Shown: positions 1-10,793 of the stretch, piece after piece
Layout of the letters: the number at the start of each line of letters is the position of its first letter
How positions within the stretch are numbered: position 1 is the first letter of the stretch
DNA from: Pseudovirgaria hyperparasitica
Taxonomy: Eukaryota; Ascomycota; Dothideomycetes; Acrospermales; Acrospermaceae
Reading direction: 5' to 3'
Assembly (NCBI RefSeq): GCF_010093815.1
Contig: NW_022985551.1
Span: 888,614-952,613, forward strand
Length of the DNA stretch: 64,000 nt
Notes under the pieces: generated by a model
The model's database searches: none
Told to the model about the DNA's origin: nothing
Seen by the model: the letters and a program-made list of their open reading frames with translations, nothing else
Translations under genes and position numbers: made by a program

Positions 1-639
1 CTATAAGTAGTTACAGTGAGCGTTAGAAATACCTGTCTACTTTCTATTTACTCTTCTCTTTTGAAGATCCGACGTGAGACATTGATTAGTCGGTAGCAGG
101 GAGGAGTCGAGGGATGAAGGTCAGTCTTACGATAGGCATGTGGATTCAGCTGAGTTTTCTTTATATCACAAAGCGTCTGCCTTTGTAGCCAATACCAGAT
201 AGGCCGATCCAACAAGATTGGACCTCCTGGATCTGGCACGAGCGGTCCGCCATCATGTAAAAAGTCGCAGCGATGGCCTTTTGAATATAGTGAGGAGAAG
301 AAGTGAAACAAACGACAGGACTGCTGGCACTTTGACATCACGAACACACACAAGTACATATGGAGAATTTATTCTCATTCATGCCCTAGGCAATTATACT
401 AGTTCCTCTCGCTTTCGAGAGGAGCAGCCCAAAAGAGTAGTAGCTAGCTTTGACGTGAAGCGATATGGCGCTCCTGCCCGTCAAGCCCAGAGCCTCAAGT
501 GATCGTGGCAAAGTGTCTAAGGTAGCATGATCCGGGATGCGCCTTCATCGGCGCATGTGAAGCCGAAGCAGAACACCTTACAGTAATATCAGATACAGCG
601 AAAGAGTTACGAAGTCTAAACGGATTGTGATGATAGCCT
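1..639. other. Intergenic, no supported gene
   Basis: No ORF here shows a recognisable domain or a convincing exon structure. It is the region downstream of NST1 on the minus strand, so part is probably NST1 3' UTR. A 94-codon plus-strand ORF (218-502) does not look like any known family and is treated as chance. Confidence 0.5.
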
Positions 640-3600
640 TCATGAGGGGCCTAGGTTGGGGAACGGCCGGTTACCAATAGGCACGTTGAATGGGTTGTGG
701 GGGATGCTGTGGCCTTGGATAGGGCTACCAATCTCCCCTACTCCAGACTTCCTTGCGAGATCAAGCCCCTCTTCGAACGTGACGAATAGACGTGAGCCAG
801 ACGGGTGAAAATGGAAGAGACCTCCTCCATTAGTGTTATCGCCTTCTGTCTCAAGAACAGCCTTTAGATCATTTGGAGTAGTCGGTGCTTCATTGGGGTT
901 TGAGTTGATTCGTTGAAGGATTTCGTTAAGCTCACAGTGCTCGTATTGGGACTTTGACGCGTTCAGATCCCTATAAGCTTGTATCGCTCTCAATCGAAGC
1001 GACACGGCATATGGAAGACTAGGTCTCGAAGCACCAAAGCCAAACGGGAGCCCTCGTCCTGTCGGAGAACTTCCCCATCCACCTGCAGAAGGTAGACCAG
1101 GAGCAGACATTGGACCAAAACCTGTGGGTGTACTCCACATGTTGCTGGCTCCGCTGGGGCCGCCAAGTCCAAAAGATTCTACTCTAGGCCTATTCGGAAC
1201 TGGAAACATCGATCCATTTGGTGCACTTCCGAAGGGCATTCTTGAAACTCCCTGTGGTATGCTACTGCGCCGTGAATCGACATCATTCGGTGCAAGGGTT
1301 TCGTTTGGGTCATCGGTATCATCCAACAAGGCTTTGCTACCAAGATGATTACTTAGGTCGTCAACTTCTGTACTGTTGTTAGGCCGATCTTCTCGGGGCT
1401 TTACACTCGAAGGACGCTGAATTGGAGTTGGTCTCGCGATCGGATTCGGAGGGTATCCACCGTGAGGGATATCATCAACATGGGGCACGCCATTGAAGCT
1501 GTCCATTGTTCCAGAAGCCTGTCGTGAATGGGATGGTAGACCTTCTCGAAATCCTGGACCGGGCATCGGCATTCCGATTCCAGGGATAGGAGCAGGAAAT
1601 CCAGGTGGAGCGTTTAGTCCGTAGCCTTGACCATGCGGTGGCATCATTCCTGGCCCTCCCATACCCGGTGGAGGTGGCATTCCCGGTCCCGGGGGCCCAA
1701 GGCCTCGAAACTGGGATGGGATAGGATTCTGATGATGCATTGGAAACATCGGAGGCATGCCCGGGCCAGGACCTCGTTGACCCATGTTGGGTAGTAGGGG
1801 AGACGGAGTGATGAAGCCATTCAAACCCGGTGGCATTGCTCCTCCGAATCCGTGGTTAAGATGCTGATGATTTATTCCAGGTGGACCAAGTGATTGCGAA
1901 GGTGACGATGATTGTGTACTCTGTGTACTAGATCCGTGATGTTGTGAAGGCCGAGTGAGGAGCTGCTTGGGTATACCAGTGCTTGCTATCGTGCTTGGTG
2001 AGGTTGACTTGCTTGGAACGATTGAAACATGCGGCGTCTTTGGCGAAGAGCCATGAGACCCTTGTTGTGACGGCTGCCTTGGCTTGATAGGCGTCGGAGC
2101 TTTAGGAAGGGCAGGTGTTGCAATCGGAACTTGAGGAGATGCCATCGCAGGCGGCTGTCTTGGTAGTAAACCTGGAGGTAAGGCCACCGGTACTGTTTGT
2201 ACATTCCGCTTCGATGCCGTCGTGCCACTTTGTGCTGCTGGTGCATGTTGGATACTTGATTCCTCCTTACGCGCCCGATCCTTGGCCTCTTTTTCAGTCT
2301 TTAATTTCGAATCGCGGTCACGTCTAGACTTTTCATCATGTGCTTTCTTTTCTTTCGCTTCTTTCTCCTTTGCTTCCCGTTCCTCTCTCTCGCGGCGCTT
2401 GGCATCTTCCCGGGCTCTCCTCTCTAGAGCCTTTTGCTCTTGAACTTTCCGCTCAGCCTCTTGTTGCCGTTCTCTCTGCTCCACAACACGTCTTTGTTTT
2501 TCTTGCTCCTTGCGGGCGCGTTCTTCCTCCTGGGCTTTCTTCTCCGCCTCCTTCTTTTTACGCTGCTCCTCCTTTCGCCTGCGCTGCTCCTCGGCTTTCT
2601 TCTCTTCTAATGCCCTAGCTTCAGCCTCCTCCTGAGCCTTTTCAGCCTCCTTGCGAGCTCGCTCTTCTGCCTTTGCTTGTTTCTGCTGGGCCTTCTTGTC
2701 TTTCTTTTTCTGCGCATCTCGGGCTTTCTTCGCTTCCCGCTGCACACCTTGTCGTTCTTCATCTTCGAGTTCCTCAAGCAGCTTTTGCTGACGCTCCCGA
2801 GCTACTTTTTCGCGGTATGCCGTCAATACTCGCTGCTCGAACATTCGCGCAGCGAATATCTGGAACATGCGGCGACCTTCCTCCATTCTTTGCTCTTCGG
2901 TCATCGCATCCTGAGTAAGGGTCAATAGTCGTTCACTACAATTGGTAATACTGCTAACCATCTCTTCTTCCTCATATTCGTCCCCTTCACTTTCGTCGTA
3001 CTCTTCCTCGTCGTCTTCGTAGTCATCGTCATCGGGTAAATCACCATGGTTATGGCTATGGGTCAAATGTGGGTCTGATCTGAATTGCGCCTGCTCTTCT
3101 CGCTGCATACGGCGCTCGGCTAGTTGTTCCATCATTTCGATGAACTTCTTGCCATCATTCTTGAGGAGATCGTCTGCCACAGTCAGGATGCCACCTTTCA
3201 CAGTTAGACTATTGCCAAAATTGAAGAAGTCGGCCTGGCCCCGAGGAATCTCTTCAATATCCTCCTCACTAATGTCATCTCCTTCATAATCGTCATCGTC
3301 GCTGTACTCGTCTGATTTCCCCCCTTCCTCATCCTCATTTCCATCATCTGCCAGCTCTGTCCGGTCATGAGAATGTGTATGGGCGTGCTGAAGATGAGGC
3401 ATACGATCTGGAGGGTGTCGAGCCAGCGGGTTTGCGAACCGGCGAGTTGGTGGAAGCATGGGTGCACCGTCGGTAGAACCATGTGGTAGATGTGCGTACT
3501 GCTCCAATTCCTCGTAGTATGCATCGTATAGTACTTCCAGCTCTTCTTCGATTGCTGTACGCTTTCTGCCACAGACCGTGCAACTACAGCTGTGTTTCTG

Positions 3601-4143
3601 CTGTTCCTTCATTTTTTTCAAGACAGCCTCTTTCTCTATCTTAACCAAGGACTTGCGCTCATCCTCACCCAGCGACAGCCAGAACGCCTTAATGTTCTCA
3701 CGTTCTTCTTGGGTTGAAGTGTTCCATATTTTATCACGGGTGTGAATGCTGTGGGAGACAGACCTGAGCGCTGTCTGTGGAAACGGCGGCGGTGGAGGCG
3801 GAGGCGCGTGATTATGGTGGTGGTGATGGTTATGTAAAGAATTAGACCTCGTTTTACGTTTGACTTTAGAACCTGTTGCGTTTGATGCATGACCGTTCAA
3901 GGCTTCGTCGTCATCAGAATAGTATTGGCTATCTATCTCGGCGTAATGCTCAGGCTCCGCTAGATCAGGATCTGGGTAGTCTGATGGCATGGACTCAGCA
4001 TGCGCCTGCTCGGTAGCCTGCTGTTTTGCAGCCAGCTTGGCTCTGCGTTTTGCCTTCTTCTTGTTGCCGCCAACCGTTGCTGGACCTGGGCCGGCAGCGA
4101 CGCCATTACTAGTGTTTGATTGACTTTTTAAGACTTGGGCCAT
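640..4143 (-). CDS. NST1: Stress response protein NST1
   Basis: Nst1 is a large, mostly disordered fungal protein linked in yeast to salt tolerance. Its biochemical role is unclear. The N-terminus has the family signature GNKKKAKRRAKLAAKQ, followed by a His run, a Cys pair (CSCTVCGRKRTA), acidic Asp/Glu tracts, and about 250 residues of charged Lys/Glu/Arg coiled coil. A Pro/Gly/Met-rich tail with repeated PPG and GPGMPP ends the protein. The frame is open without introns. The ATG at 4143 is preferred because it has a good context and gives the usual short lead into the signature. An in-frame ATG at 4266 would add 41 residues, but it probably lies in a 5' UTR intron (4224-4295: donor GTGAGT, branch GCTAAAC, acceptor CAG). 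The protein is 1167 aa from the chosen start. It diverges from RHO2. The identity is secure; the start is less so. Confidence 0.88.
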   Translation of the reverse strand: MAQVLKSQSNTSNGVAAGPGPATVGGNKKKAKRRAKLAAKQQATEQAHAESMPSDYPDPDLAEPEHYAEIDSQYYSDDDEALNGHASNATGSKVKRKTRSNSLHNHHHHHNHAPPPPPPPFPQTALRSVSHSIHTRDKIWNTSTQEERENIKAFWLSLGEDERKSLVKIEKEAVLKKMKEQQKHSCSCTVCGRKRTAIEEELEVLYDAYYEELEQYAHLPHGSTDGAPMLPPTRRFANPLARHPPDRMPHLQHAHTHSHDRTELADDGNEDEEGGKSDEYSDDDDYEGDDISEEDIEEIPRGQADFFNFGNSLTVKGGILTVADDLLKNDGKKFIEMMEQLAERRMQREEQAQFRSDPHLTHSHNHGDLPDDDDYEDDEEEYDESEGDEYEEEEMVSSITNCSERLLTLTQDAMTEEQRMEEGRRMFQIFAARMFEQRVLTAYREKVARERQQKLLEELEDEERQGVQREAKKARDAQKKKDKKAQQKQAKAEERARKEAEKAQEEAEARALEEKKAEEQRRRKEEQRKKKEAEKKAQEEERARKEQEKQRRVVEQRERQQEAERKVQEQKALERRAREDAKRREREEREAKEKEAKEKKAHDEKSRRDRDSKLKTEKEAKDRARKEESSIQHAPAAQSGTTASKRNVQTVPVALPPGLLPRQPPAMASPQVPIATPALPKAPTPIKPRQPSQQGSHGSSPKTPHVSIVPSKSTSPSTIASTGIPKQLLTRPSQHHGSSTQSTQSSSPSQSLGPPGINHQHLNHGFGGAMPPGLNGFITPSPLLPNMGQRGPGPGMPPMFPMHHQNPIPSQFRGLGPPGPGMPPPPGMGGPGMMPPHGQGYGLNAPPGFPAPIPGIGMPMPGPGFREGLPSHSRQASGTMDSFNGVPHVDDIPHGGYPPNPIARPTPIQRPSSVKPREDRPNNSTEVDDLSNHLGSKALLDDTDDPNETLAPNDVDSRRSSIPQGVSRMPFGSAPNGSMFPVPNRPRVESFGLGGPSGASNMWSTPTGFGPMSAPGLPSAGGWGSSPTGRGLPFGFGASRPSLPYAVSLRLRAIQAYRDLNASKSQYEHCELNEILQRINSNPNEAPTTPNDLKAVLETEGDNTNGGGLFHFHPSGSRLFVTFEEGLDLARKSGVGEIGSPIQGHSIPHNPFNVPIGNRPFPNLGPS

Positions 4144-5439
4144 GTTGTGAGGGTTATCTTTGCGGATGGTATCACTTCTCAAAGCGTGGGTGGAGGACCG
4201 GTATTGAGGATCGGCCTGGTGTCCTGGTTTGCGCATGTTTAGCACTGGACGTAGGGCTGAAACCATTCTGTGTAGGTTTCTCCGATTGTACTCACCTCAC
4301 AGCCCGCGATGTTTTTGGGTCACTGTTCGAGACAGTAGTCGCGATCCTGGAATATATATGTACAGACCTGCCGTAAGCGTGACTGGGAACTTTGGACAAG
4401 ACAACCTTGGTTTGGCCCGTCAGCATACGTATGAGAGTTGGCAGATCGTTCCCAGTTTCATCCAGGAATGTATTTGCTCTGTTCAACGATTCCTGAATCC
4501 CTCGCGTGCATGGAAATCGAGCGGTCGGTGCAGAGATGTTCAACGGAGGGGTGGAACTCCGAATACCTTACGTACTTGACACGGAAGCGAAATGGCGCTG
4601 TAATGCCTGAACTGATCGGTAGTCCTGGTAGAGTGGGATAGGGGAGAGGCAAAGGGTATTCGATTTGGTCTGTTAGTAGCGAAAGGAAGTCCAAGCAGTG
4701 GCTTGAGCAGCGATAGTATTGTTGATTGGCAGATTCACTGCTTGCTTGAACATTGGTTTGAGCACCGTCACGTGGTGGGGATGTATATTTAGTCATCGGT
4801 AATATTTTGCCTTCTGCCTGAGGCGTAAACTACGTTGACCCATGGATGCTACAGCAAGCGGGTCCCCGGCACCTGCTGGCTCACGCTACAAGTCCCTCGA
4901 TTGCGAATGCACCGCGACTCTTAGCTGCACGTCAGGATCCCAACAACATCGCTGCCACCCGATTTCACAGTTTCCATCTCGATATTATTGTAACTCTTCC
5001 TACCCACTGCCACAATCGCTTCACTTTGATCGCCTAAACTATAGCCGCACAGTGCGCAACGTTCACCCAAGGCTGCCCCAGTTCCGGGTGCTAAAACACT
5101 GATAGGAACCTGACAAGCACTGAGCCATTCTTCTCCTCGCAGCTACCACGTCGAGGCACTTTAGCCTGTGTACATTGGTCACAGTATAACATCGTCTCCA
5201 ATAATCCATTAGAAGAATTCCTGGTCAGACAAACCTAGCGAAACGGCTCCCGGTCATTCAGCACCCAAGCATCGCATCTCCGCCTTACGCCTTACAATCC
5301 TACAGCTTTCCACTGGCACAGCAGCAGGATATACCACACTTGCCAGGCTACGTGAACCACCAGGTTCTTACGTCAGTCAAGAGAAGCGACCGTTTGACCG
5401 TCGTGCAGTTCTTGGGTATTCACAGTCACGTCTTACAAA
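4144..5439. promoter_or_regulatory. Divergent NST1/RHO2 intergenic region
   Basis: About 1.3 kb separates the two divergent starts and must carry both promoters and 5' UTRs. A likely 5' UTR intron of NST1 lies at 4224-4295. No further gene or strong repeat was seen. Confidence 0.4.
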
Positions 5440-6418
5440 ATGGCACAAGCAGGCGAAACTGTAATGCGAAGGTGAGCTCTTCTTACAACACTGTCTTTAC
5501 TGCATGACAAATGCCCCTTCATGTTTCGTGGTGGTGTCACTGGATAGTCTGCATATTACGAGGCGGCGAAGACACTTGTATGAGGTAGCCCTGTGTTCAG
5601 ATGTGGTATGAAATGAACGTCAGCTGCAGCCCCTTCTTAGTCATACAATGTTTAGCTTCAATCTTGCGCCTTACTCAATCTTTCGAATCGACATATCCAT
5701 TGTCAATCATGGACTATTGGCTGACACCTTGGGAATAGGAAATTGGTGATAATCGGCGATGGGGCTTGTGGCAAAACCAGTTTGCTCAGCGTATTCACCT
5801 TGGGCTATTTTCCTACTGTAAGCTCGTTGCCATGACATGCCACCTTCAATAACTCAGCTGACCAATATTCCAGCGCTATGTACGTCGAGGGCGAATCTGA
5901 GCAATGGCTTTGTACGGAATTCTAACTTGCACTAGGTACCAACCGTGTTCGAAAACTATGTCACGGATTGTAGAGTGGACGGGAAGTCTGTCCAGCTGGC
6001 TTTGTGGGATACTGCTGGACAGGAAGACTATGAGCGACTGCGGCCGCTGGCCTACTCCAAAGCCCACGTAATTCTCATTGGCTTTTCTGTTGACTCGCCA
6101 GACTCTCTGGAAAACGTCAAAGCCAAGTGGGCGGAAGAAGCACGTGAAAGATGTCCCGGGGTCCCCATAATTCTAGTTGGACTGAAGAAGGATTTACGCG
6201 ATGATCCTCTTGCACAGGAAGAGATGCGTAAGAAAAGTCTTCGCTTTACTACCACGAAAGCGGGAAATGATACGAAGGACCTTATCGGGGCACGCAAGTA
6301 TCTCGAATGCTCTTCGCTTACCGGGGACGGGGTAGACGACGTATTTGAAGCCGCCACTCGTGCTGCACTTCTGTCTGTCGACAAGAGCGAAAGTAACGGC
6401 TGCTGTACGGTCTTATGA
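5440..6418 (+). CDS. rho2: Rho-type small GTPase Rho2
   Basis: A membrane-anchored GTPase of the Rho2 branch, which in fission yeast and filamentous fungi acts in cell-wall integrity and polarity upstream of protein kinase C. Exons: 5440-5471, 5739-5817, 5874-5879 and 5936-6418, giving 199 aa. Visible motifs are the P-loop GDGACGKTS (residues 17-25), switch [11 protein letters not shown], switch [15 protein letters not shown], the family's LKKD in place of NKxD, and ECSS. The C-terminus GCCTVL is a CaaX box whose final Leu favours geranylgeranylation. The block [20 protein letters not shown] is typical of Rho2 rather than Rho1, Rho3 or Rho4. The third exon is only 6 nt and encodes Arg-Tyr of the effector loop. 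Without it the conserved (H/E/R)YVPTV motif cannot be built. The gene is convergent with mL40. Confidence 0.93.
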
Positions 6419-6798
6419 GTATTGTGTTGTGGTTTTCGTCTTGCATGACTTGGTGTTAGGGGTGGTTTGGTTGGCTTCCAACGGCGCTCTGCTTTGCGGC
6501 GCACTTGCATGGCTGCAATGGGTTCCCAAAAGCTTTCATTTATCACGGGGCTAGGGAAAGAATTGCACAAGATAATCGAAGCGGTAAGCGAGCGATCCCG
6601 GATTTTCGGTAATTACCATTGTCCGAATTGCTCCTCCAAGAAAAATTCGAAAGTCTTTGAGTAGGTATTGATTACGAGTGATTGGGTTGATCCCACCTCG
6701 CACACACAAACAACATCGGACGCTTATATATAATTATTGAATGCAACCATCAGCGATATTTACAATGTATTTTACAATCGTGCTTGTGACCTAGTGTT
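6419..6798. other. Convergent 3' intergenic region
   Basis: This 380 nt separates the stops of RHO2 and the mL40 gene and should contain both 3' UTRs. An AT-rich stretch near 6720-6775 could hold poly(A) signals for either gene. No gene seen. Confidence 0.4.
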
Positions 6799-7464
6799 CT
6801 ACCTAGTCCACTCATGATTCCATCCATTTCGGGGCGGATAATCGGTCTGCGCCCGAGCATACTCAATCGGGAACCCTTTCCCGGGACCCCAGACTCTCTT
6901 CTTCTCCATTGCTATCCTGAAGAGCCGCCCTACTTTCTTGTTCCCGTTAGCATCCGCTTCAGAAACTCGCATGCCATTCTCGTCCGTCAACCGCAACTCC
7001 TCACAGGCCCTCGCCATCGATTGATATTGCCGCTCAAGCTCCTTCTCCCTCTGTGTGTTCGTCTTCGCTTTGAACATCTGCCAGGCGCGATGAATGGTCC
7101 AGTGACGGAGGGCGCGCAGGCGTGAAAATCGGAGCGGTCGGGGGACCCGTGGATGGAAGAGGTGATAGCGTATGTTCGCTGTCCGTTGTTAGCTGTCACT
7201 GTCTCCGTGTCCCGACAGTGTTCTTCCCCCGGGGGGGAACATTGACGTACTGACACGTGGGTCAACCTGTTGTACGGCCCCTTTCCTTGCTGGACGTGGT
7301 GCGCTGGTGGAGAAGCATGACTGTGTCTGTCGCGAGGATTGGATCGCTGTGGTCGTGTTTCGTAGAGGAGATGGTGTTGGCACAGACAGCGATGGTTGTA
7401 TGTGTGGTCTTAGAAGCACGGAAGACACCTGATGGTGCACCGTGGCTAATCTACCGCCTGCCAT
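6799..7464 (-). CDS. MRPL28: Mitochondrial large-subunit ribosomal protein mL40
   Basis: A component of the mitochondrial 54S ribosomal subunit (yeast Mrpl28/YmL28, family mL40). Two exons, 7251-7464 and 6799-7178, are joined over a 72 nt intron (donor GTACGT, branch GCTAAC, acceptor CAG) and give 197 aa. The N-terminus is basic and Ser/Thr-rich (Ser-Arg-Gln-Thr, then STSAPRPARK), as expected of a mitochondrial presequence. The splice restores the family core DPRVTNIRYHLFHP followed by RLRALRHWTIHRAWQMF. The C-terminal block LERQYQSMARACEELR and the end PPRNGWNHEWTR parallel yeast Mrpl28 (LELQYKSI; PPNTLWHYNFRK). ATG at 7464 is chosen because upstream in-frame codons to 7560 include no ATG. 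It shares a 324 nt divergent promoter region with PCM1. Confidence 0.87.
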
Positions 7465-7788
7465 GACGAGAGCGTGGTTGAGGATAGACGACGTGGTGAT
7501 GCGTGGACAAGACAGCTTGGGGGCGGCCCCGTGAAAAATTACCCCGGAAATATATTTCAATTGAAAACGGAAACGCGCTAGCTTTAACTAGCTCAGCCCT
7601 ATAGACCCTCGTGGACCCAGTGATTTGCTGCTAGGTGAACTCGCGCCCACGCATCATACCGTAGCATCTCAGCTGCCCACCAAGCTCATTTTGTTTATCT
7701 GTTCACGGCACTTTCTCTCTCTCTCTTTCTGTCTCTCCCACCGAACCTCCGCAGAATTATACCTTGACTCCATATTGTGTTTATCAAT
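7465..7788. promoter_or_regulatory. Bidirectional promoter region, mL40/PCM1
   Basis: The 324 nt between divergent starts is the only space for both promoters. It contains an AT-rich core (7550-7565) and a CT-rich tract (7706-7738) just before the PCM1 ATG, typical of fungal 5' leaders. No specific factor site is claimed. Confidence 0.45.
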
Positions 7789-9703
7789 ATGGCTACTATC
7801 AATGACAAGATCCTTGCAGCCTCTGCGAAGCATCCGCAGCCTGGCAACGTCTTTCAGTACGGTACTGCTGGTGTAAGTTTGAAGTCCACCGACTGAGGTC
7901 AACTTCACTGACGATTTGGTTGACAGTTCCGCATGAAAGCGTAAGAGTCCCTATGGCTACAGCTTCTACCCCCAATTCCACTCTTTCGTTGTCCTGCTCT
8001 GCCCCGCAATCCAATGCTGAACCCCGCAATTAGGGATCTCCTCGACTCTGTGGTGTTTCGTGTCGGCCTTCTTGCGTCGCTCCGCTCGAGGAAATTCGGT
8101 GGCCAGGTGATTGGTGTTATGATCACTGCCAGTCACAACCCACCAGAGGATAATGGCGTGAAGTTGGTCGATCCTTTTGTAAGTCTGCGCGAATTCAGAG
8201 CATCGTTGGATGCCTTAGCTGACCAAGTGTACAGGGCGAGATGCTAGAGGTACGTGAGCTGTCTCTCTCCGATGGAATTCCACTCACAGACTGCAGTCAT
8301 CCTGGGAAGCTTATGCTACGCGTCTCGCGAACGCTAAGACCGACAAAGAGCTTCTTGCAGTCTACAACAAGCTTGAGCAGGATCTTGACCTTGGAACAAA
8401 CAAGACTCCGAAAGTCATTTATGCTAGGGATACGCGTGCATCTGGCTCTCGTCTTGTAGGATGCCTGGTCGATGCTCTTGAAGCAACCGGAACCGAATAT
8501 ACAGACTACAAGCTCCTCACTACCCCTCAGCTGCACTATCTGGTCCGCTGCTCGAACACCAAGGGTACCGAATACGAATATGGTGATATTAGCGAGAAGG
8601 GTTACTACGAGAAGCTAGCAAATGCATTCAAGCTTGCTGTCAAGCACAAAAAGCCTCAGGGTCCTGTCACGGTGGACTGCGCGAATGGTGTTGGTGGACC
8701 AAAGCTCCGAGAGCTGATCAAGTACTTGGACGGCACAATCGATATCCGGGTCGTCAACGACGATGTGTTGAAGCCAGAGAACCTTAATGTTTCGGTAGGA
8801 TCTTACCTCCTTAAGAACCAAAAGATGCTAAACCCAGTGTAGTGCGGTGCAGATTATGTCAAGACAAACCAACGTGCGCCCCCGTCCTCGAAGGCAGGGC
8901 CTCTTGAGCGTTGCGCTTCACTCGATGGCGATGCTGATCGTATCGTATATTACTTCAATGGTGAGAACGACAAGTTCGTTCTATTGGATGGAGACCGTAT
9001 TGCCACTCTCGCAGCGTCCTTCCTCGGCGAGCTTGCCCGTCAGTCGGGTCTTGCTGAATCGCTCAAGATCGGCGTTGTACAGACAGCTTATGCGAACGGC
9101 GCGGCGACCCAGTATGTCACGTCGAACTTGGGGCTCCCTGTGGTTTGCACGGCAACGGGTGTCAAGCACCTGCATCATGCTGCGCTCCAATTTGACGTTG
9201 GTGTGTACTTTGAAGCGAATGGCCACGGTACCGTTGTGTTCTCCCATGACGCATACAAAGCCATCAACAACCATGAACCGCAGTCTCCGGCGCAAGCCAA
9301 CGCACTCGAGACGCTCAAGGCGCTTTCTGACCTCATCAACCAGGCAGTTGGCGATGCACTCTCTGATCTCCTTCTCGTGGAAGTGATTCTCGCGCACAAG
9401 GGCTGGAGTGTTAAGGACTGGGAGGATACGTATGTTGACTTACCGAACCGACTCGTGAAGGTGCACGTCTTGCTTCGCTCTATGTTCGTGACCACGGATT
9501 CAGAGCGCCGTCTACTAGAGCCGGCAGGTCTACAGGCCACTATTGACTCGCTGTGTGGAAAGTACAAGGCTGGAAGGTCGTTTGCTCGTGCCAGTGGAAC
9601 GGAAGACGCTGTGCGAGTGTATGCGGAAGCAGCTACGAGGGGGGAGGCAGATGACCTAGCGCAGAAGGTAGCTAATGCTGTGTCCCGTGCCACACCGGCA
9701 TAG
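7789..9703 (+). CDS. PCM1: Phosphoacetylglucosamine mutase
   Basis: Converts GlcNAc-6-phosphate to GlcNAc-1-phosphate in the cytosolic hexosamine route to UDP-GlcNAc, the precursor of chitin and glycans. Six exons: 7789-7872, 7927-7940, 8034-8178, 8235-8249, 8297-8794 and 8843-9703, giving 538 aa, the usual family length. The catalytic phosphoserine loop [12 protein letters not shown] (Ser66), metal loop SLDGDADR, sugar-binding FEANGHGT and phosphate-binding [12 protein letters not shown] are all intact. Exons 2 and 4 are only 14 and 15 nt. They encode FRMKA and GEMLE, both conserved in AGM1 proteins, so they are real. The reading frame is whole. Identification is secure; the junctions rest on consensus splice sites and family motifs. 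Confidence 0.94.
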
Positions 9704-10456
9704 GTGAGCAGGCAGGCAGGCAGTACAGTACCCAGGTAGGGTGGTGCGTCAGGGCGAAATCATAGGTCTGATGATGGACAGATCAGAAGCCTTCATGGAA
9801 AAAAAAGACATCATGATTGAGTGATGCACACAGACGTAGAGGTAGAACCAAAAAAAACGATCTGGGAACAAATACAGGATATTTGGCCAATCAGAAAATA
9901 GCAACGGACATTTGAGGCTCAAAATGACTTTTTGGGAGATGAAGCTATTTTGAGCGCAGAGATCGGCATGGCAGTCGACATCGGCCCCACTCACTCACGT
10001 ACTAATAAGCGTCCACTTTGAGCCTCAGCCTGGTTTCCTACAAGGCGCGGCTCTTTTTAGCCAGAAGTGATTATGAATATTGTGATGTGAACATGAACTC
10101 TCGTCCATCGTCTCCATCTTATTCTACCCTCCTCCCAAACCTCGTCATCAATCTCCGCTAAGGTAGGTAGTAAGCAGGACAGGCCATTCGTACTTTCTAG
10201 TGAGCCTCGTGCTGCTTGCTGCTCATCAAGTGCTTCCATTAATAATCAAGTGCACACTGCATTCTGTTGTTCTGCATCTGATCCCATCAGGGCATCCCGC
10301 GCATGTCCGTCCGTACTACGACGACGACAAGCAGCCCTGACTGACAACGCAACGACTAATGGAGGACGCGAGGGGTGTCTGGCTTACGTGCTCGTGAACA
10401 GGATTCAGCACCGCATGACTTATGGCGCACTAATTGGCTAGAATGTCGGCCCATGG

Positions 10457-10504
10457 TGACTGACTGACTGACTGACTGACTGACTGACTGACTGACTGAC
10501 TGAC
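10457..10504. repeat. (TGAC)12 microsatellite
   Basis: Twelve perfect tandem copies of TGAC were counted directly. The length suggests a polymorphic locus. It is intergenic. Confidence 0.95.
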
Positions 10505-10528
10505 TTGACTGCCCAACAGGACGTGGAA

Positions 10529-10575
10529 CACACACACACGCACACGCACACACGCACACGCACACACGCACACAT
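10529..10575. repeat. (CA)n / CACG mixed microsatellite
   Basis: Alternating CA with interspersed CG dinucleotides over about 47 nt, just after the TGAC repeat. Seen directly; no function is implied. Confidence 0.9.
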
Positions 10576-10771
10576 TCGGACCCCATCCGGCAGTGCTGTT
10601 TCAGGGCGACAGTCGTAATGGGCTGATTCTGCCATCTGGCACGACGAGTCGTCTTCCTTCTTGAGGAGTCGCGCATGCGTGCGTGTGTGTGTGTCAGTGT
10701 CTGTGTGTCTAGCTGCATTCTAGAAGCAGCCACGATCGCGATCGTTTGGGCATGCAGGTCGGGTTGCCAGG

Positions 10772-10793
10772 TACTGTACTGTACAGTACAGTA
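10772..10793. repeat. 22-bp perfect palindrome made of TACTG units
   Basis: The sequence TACTGTACTGT is followed directly by its reverse complement ACAGTACAGTA. Related TACTG/CAGTA tandems occur near 32219-32270 and 45568-45600. It could be a simple-repeat product or a dyad protein-binding site. Confidence 0.85.

Noticed and set aside
218-502. 94-codon plus-strand ORF near the window start
   Set aside because: No recognisable motif, no splice partners, and it lies in the expected NST1 3' region.
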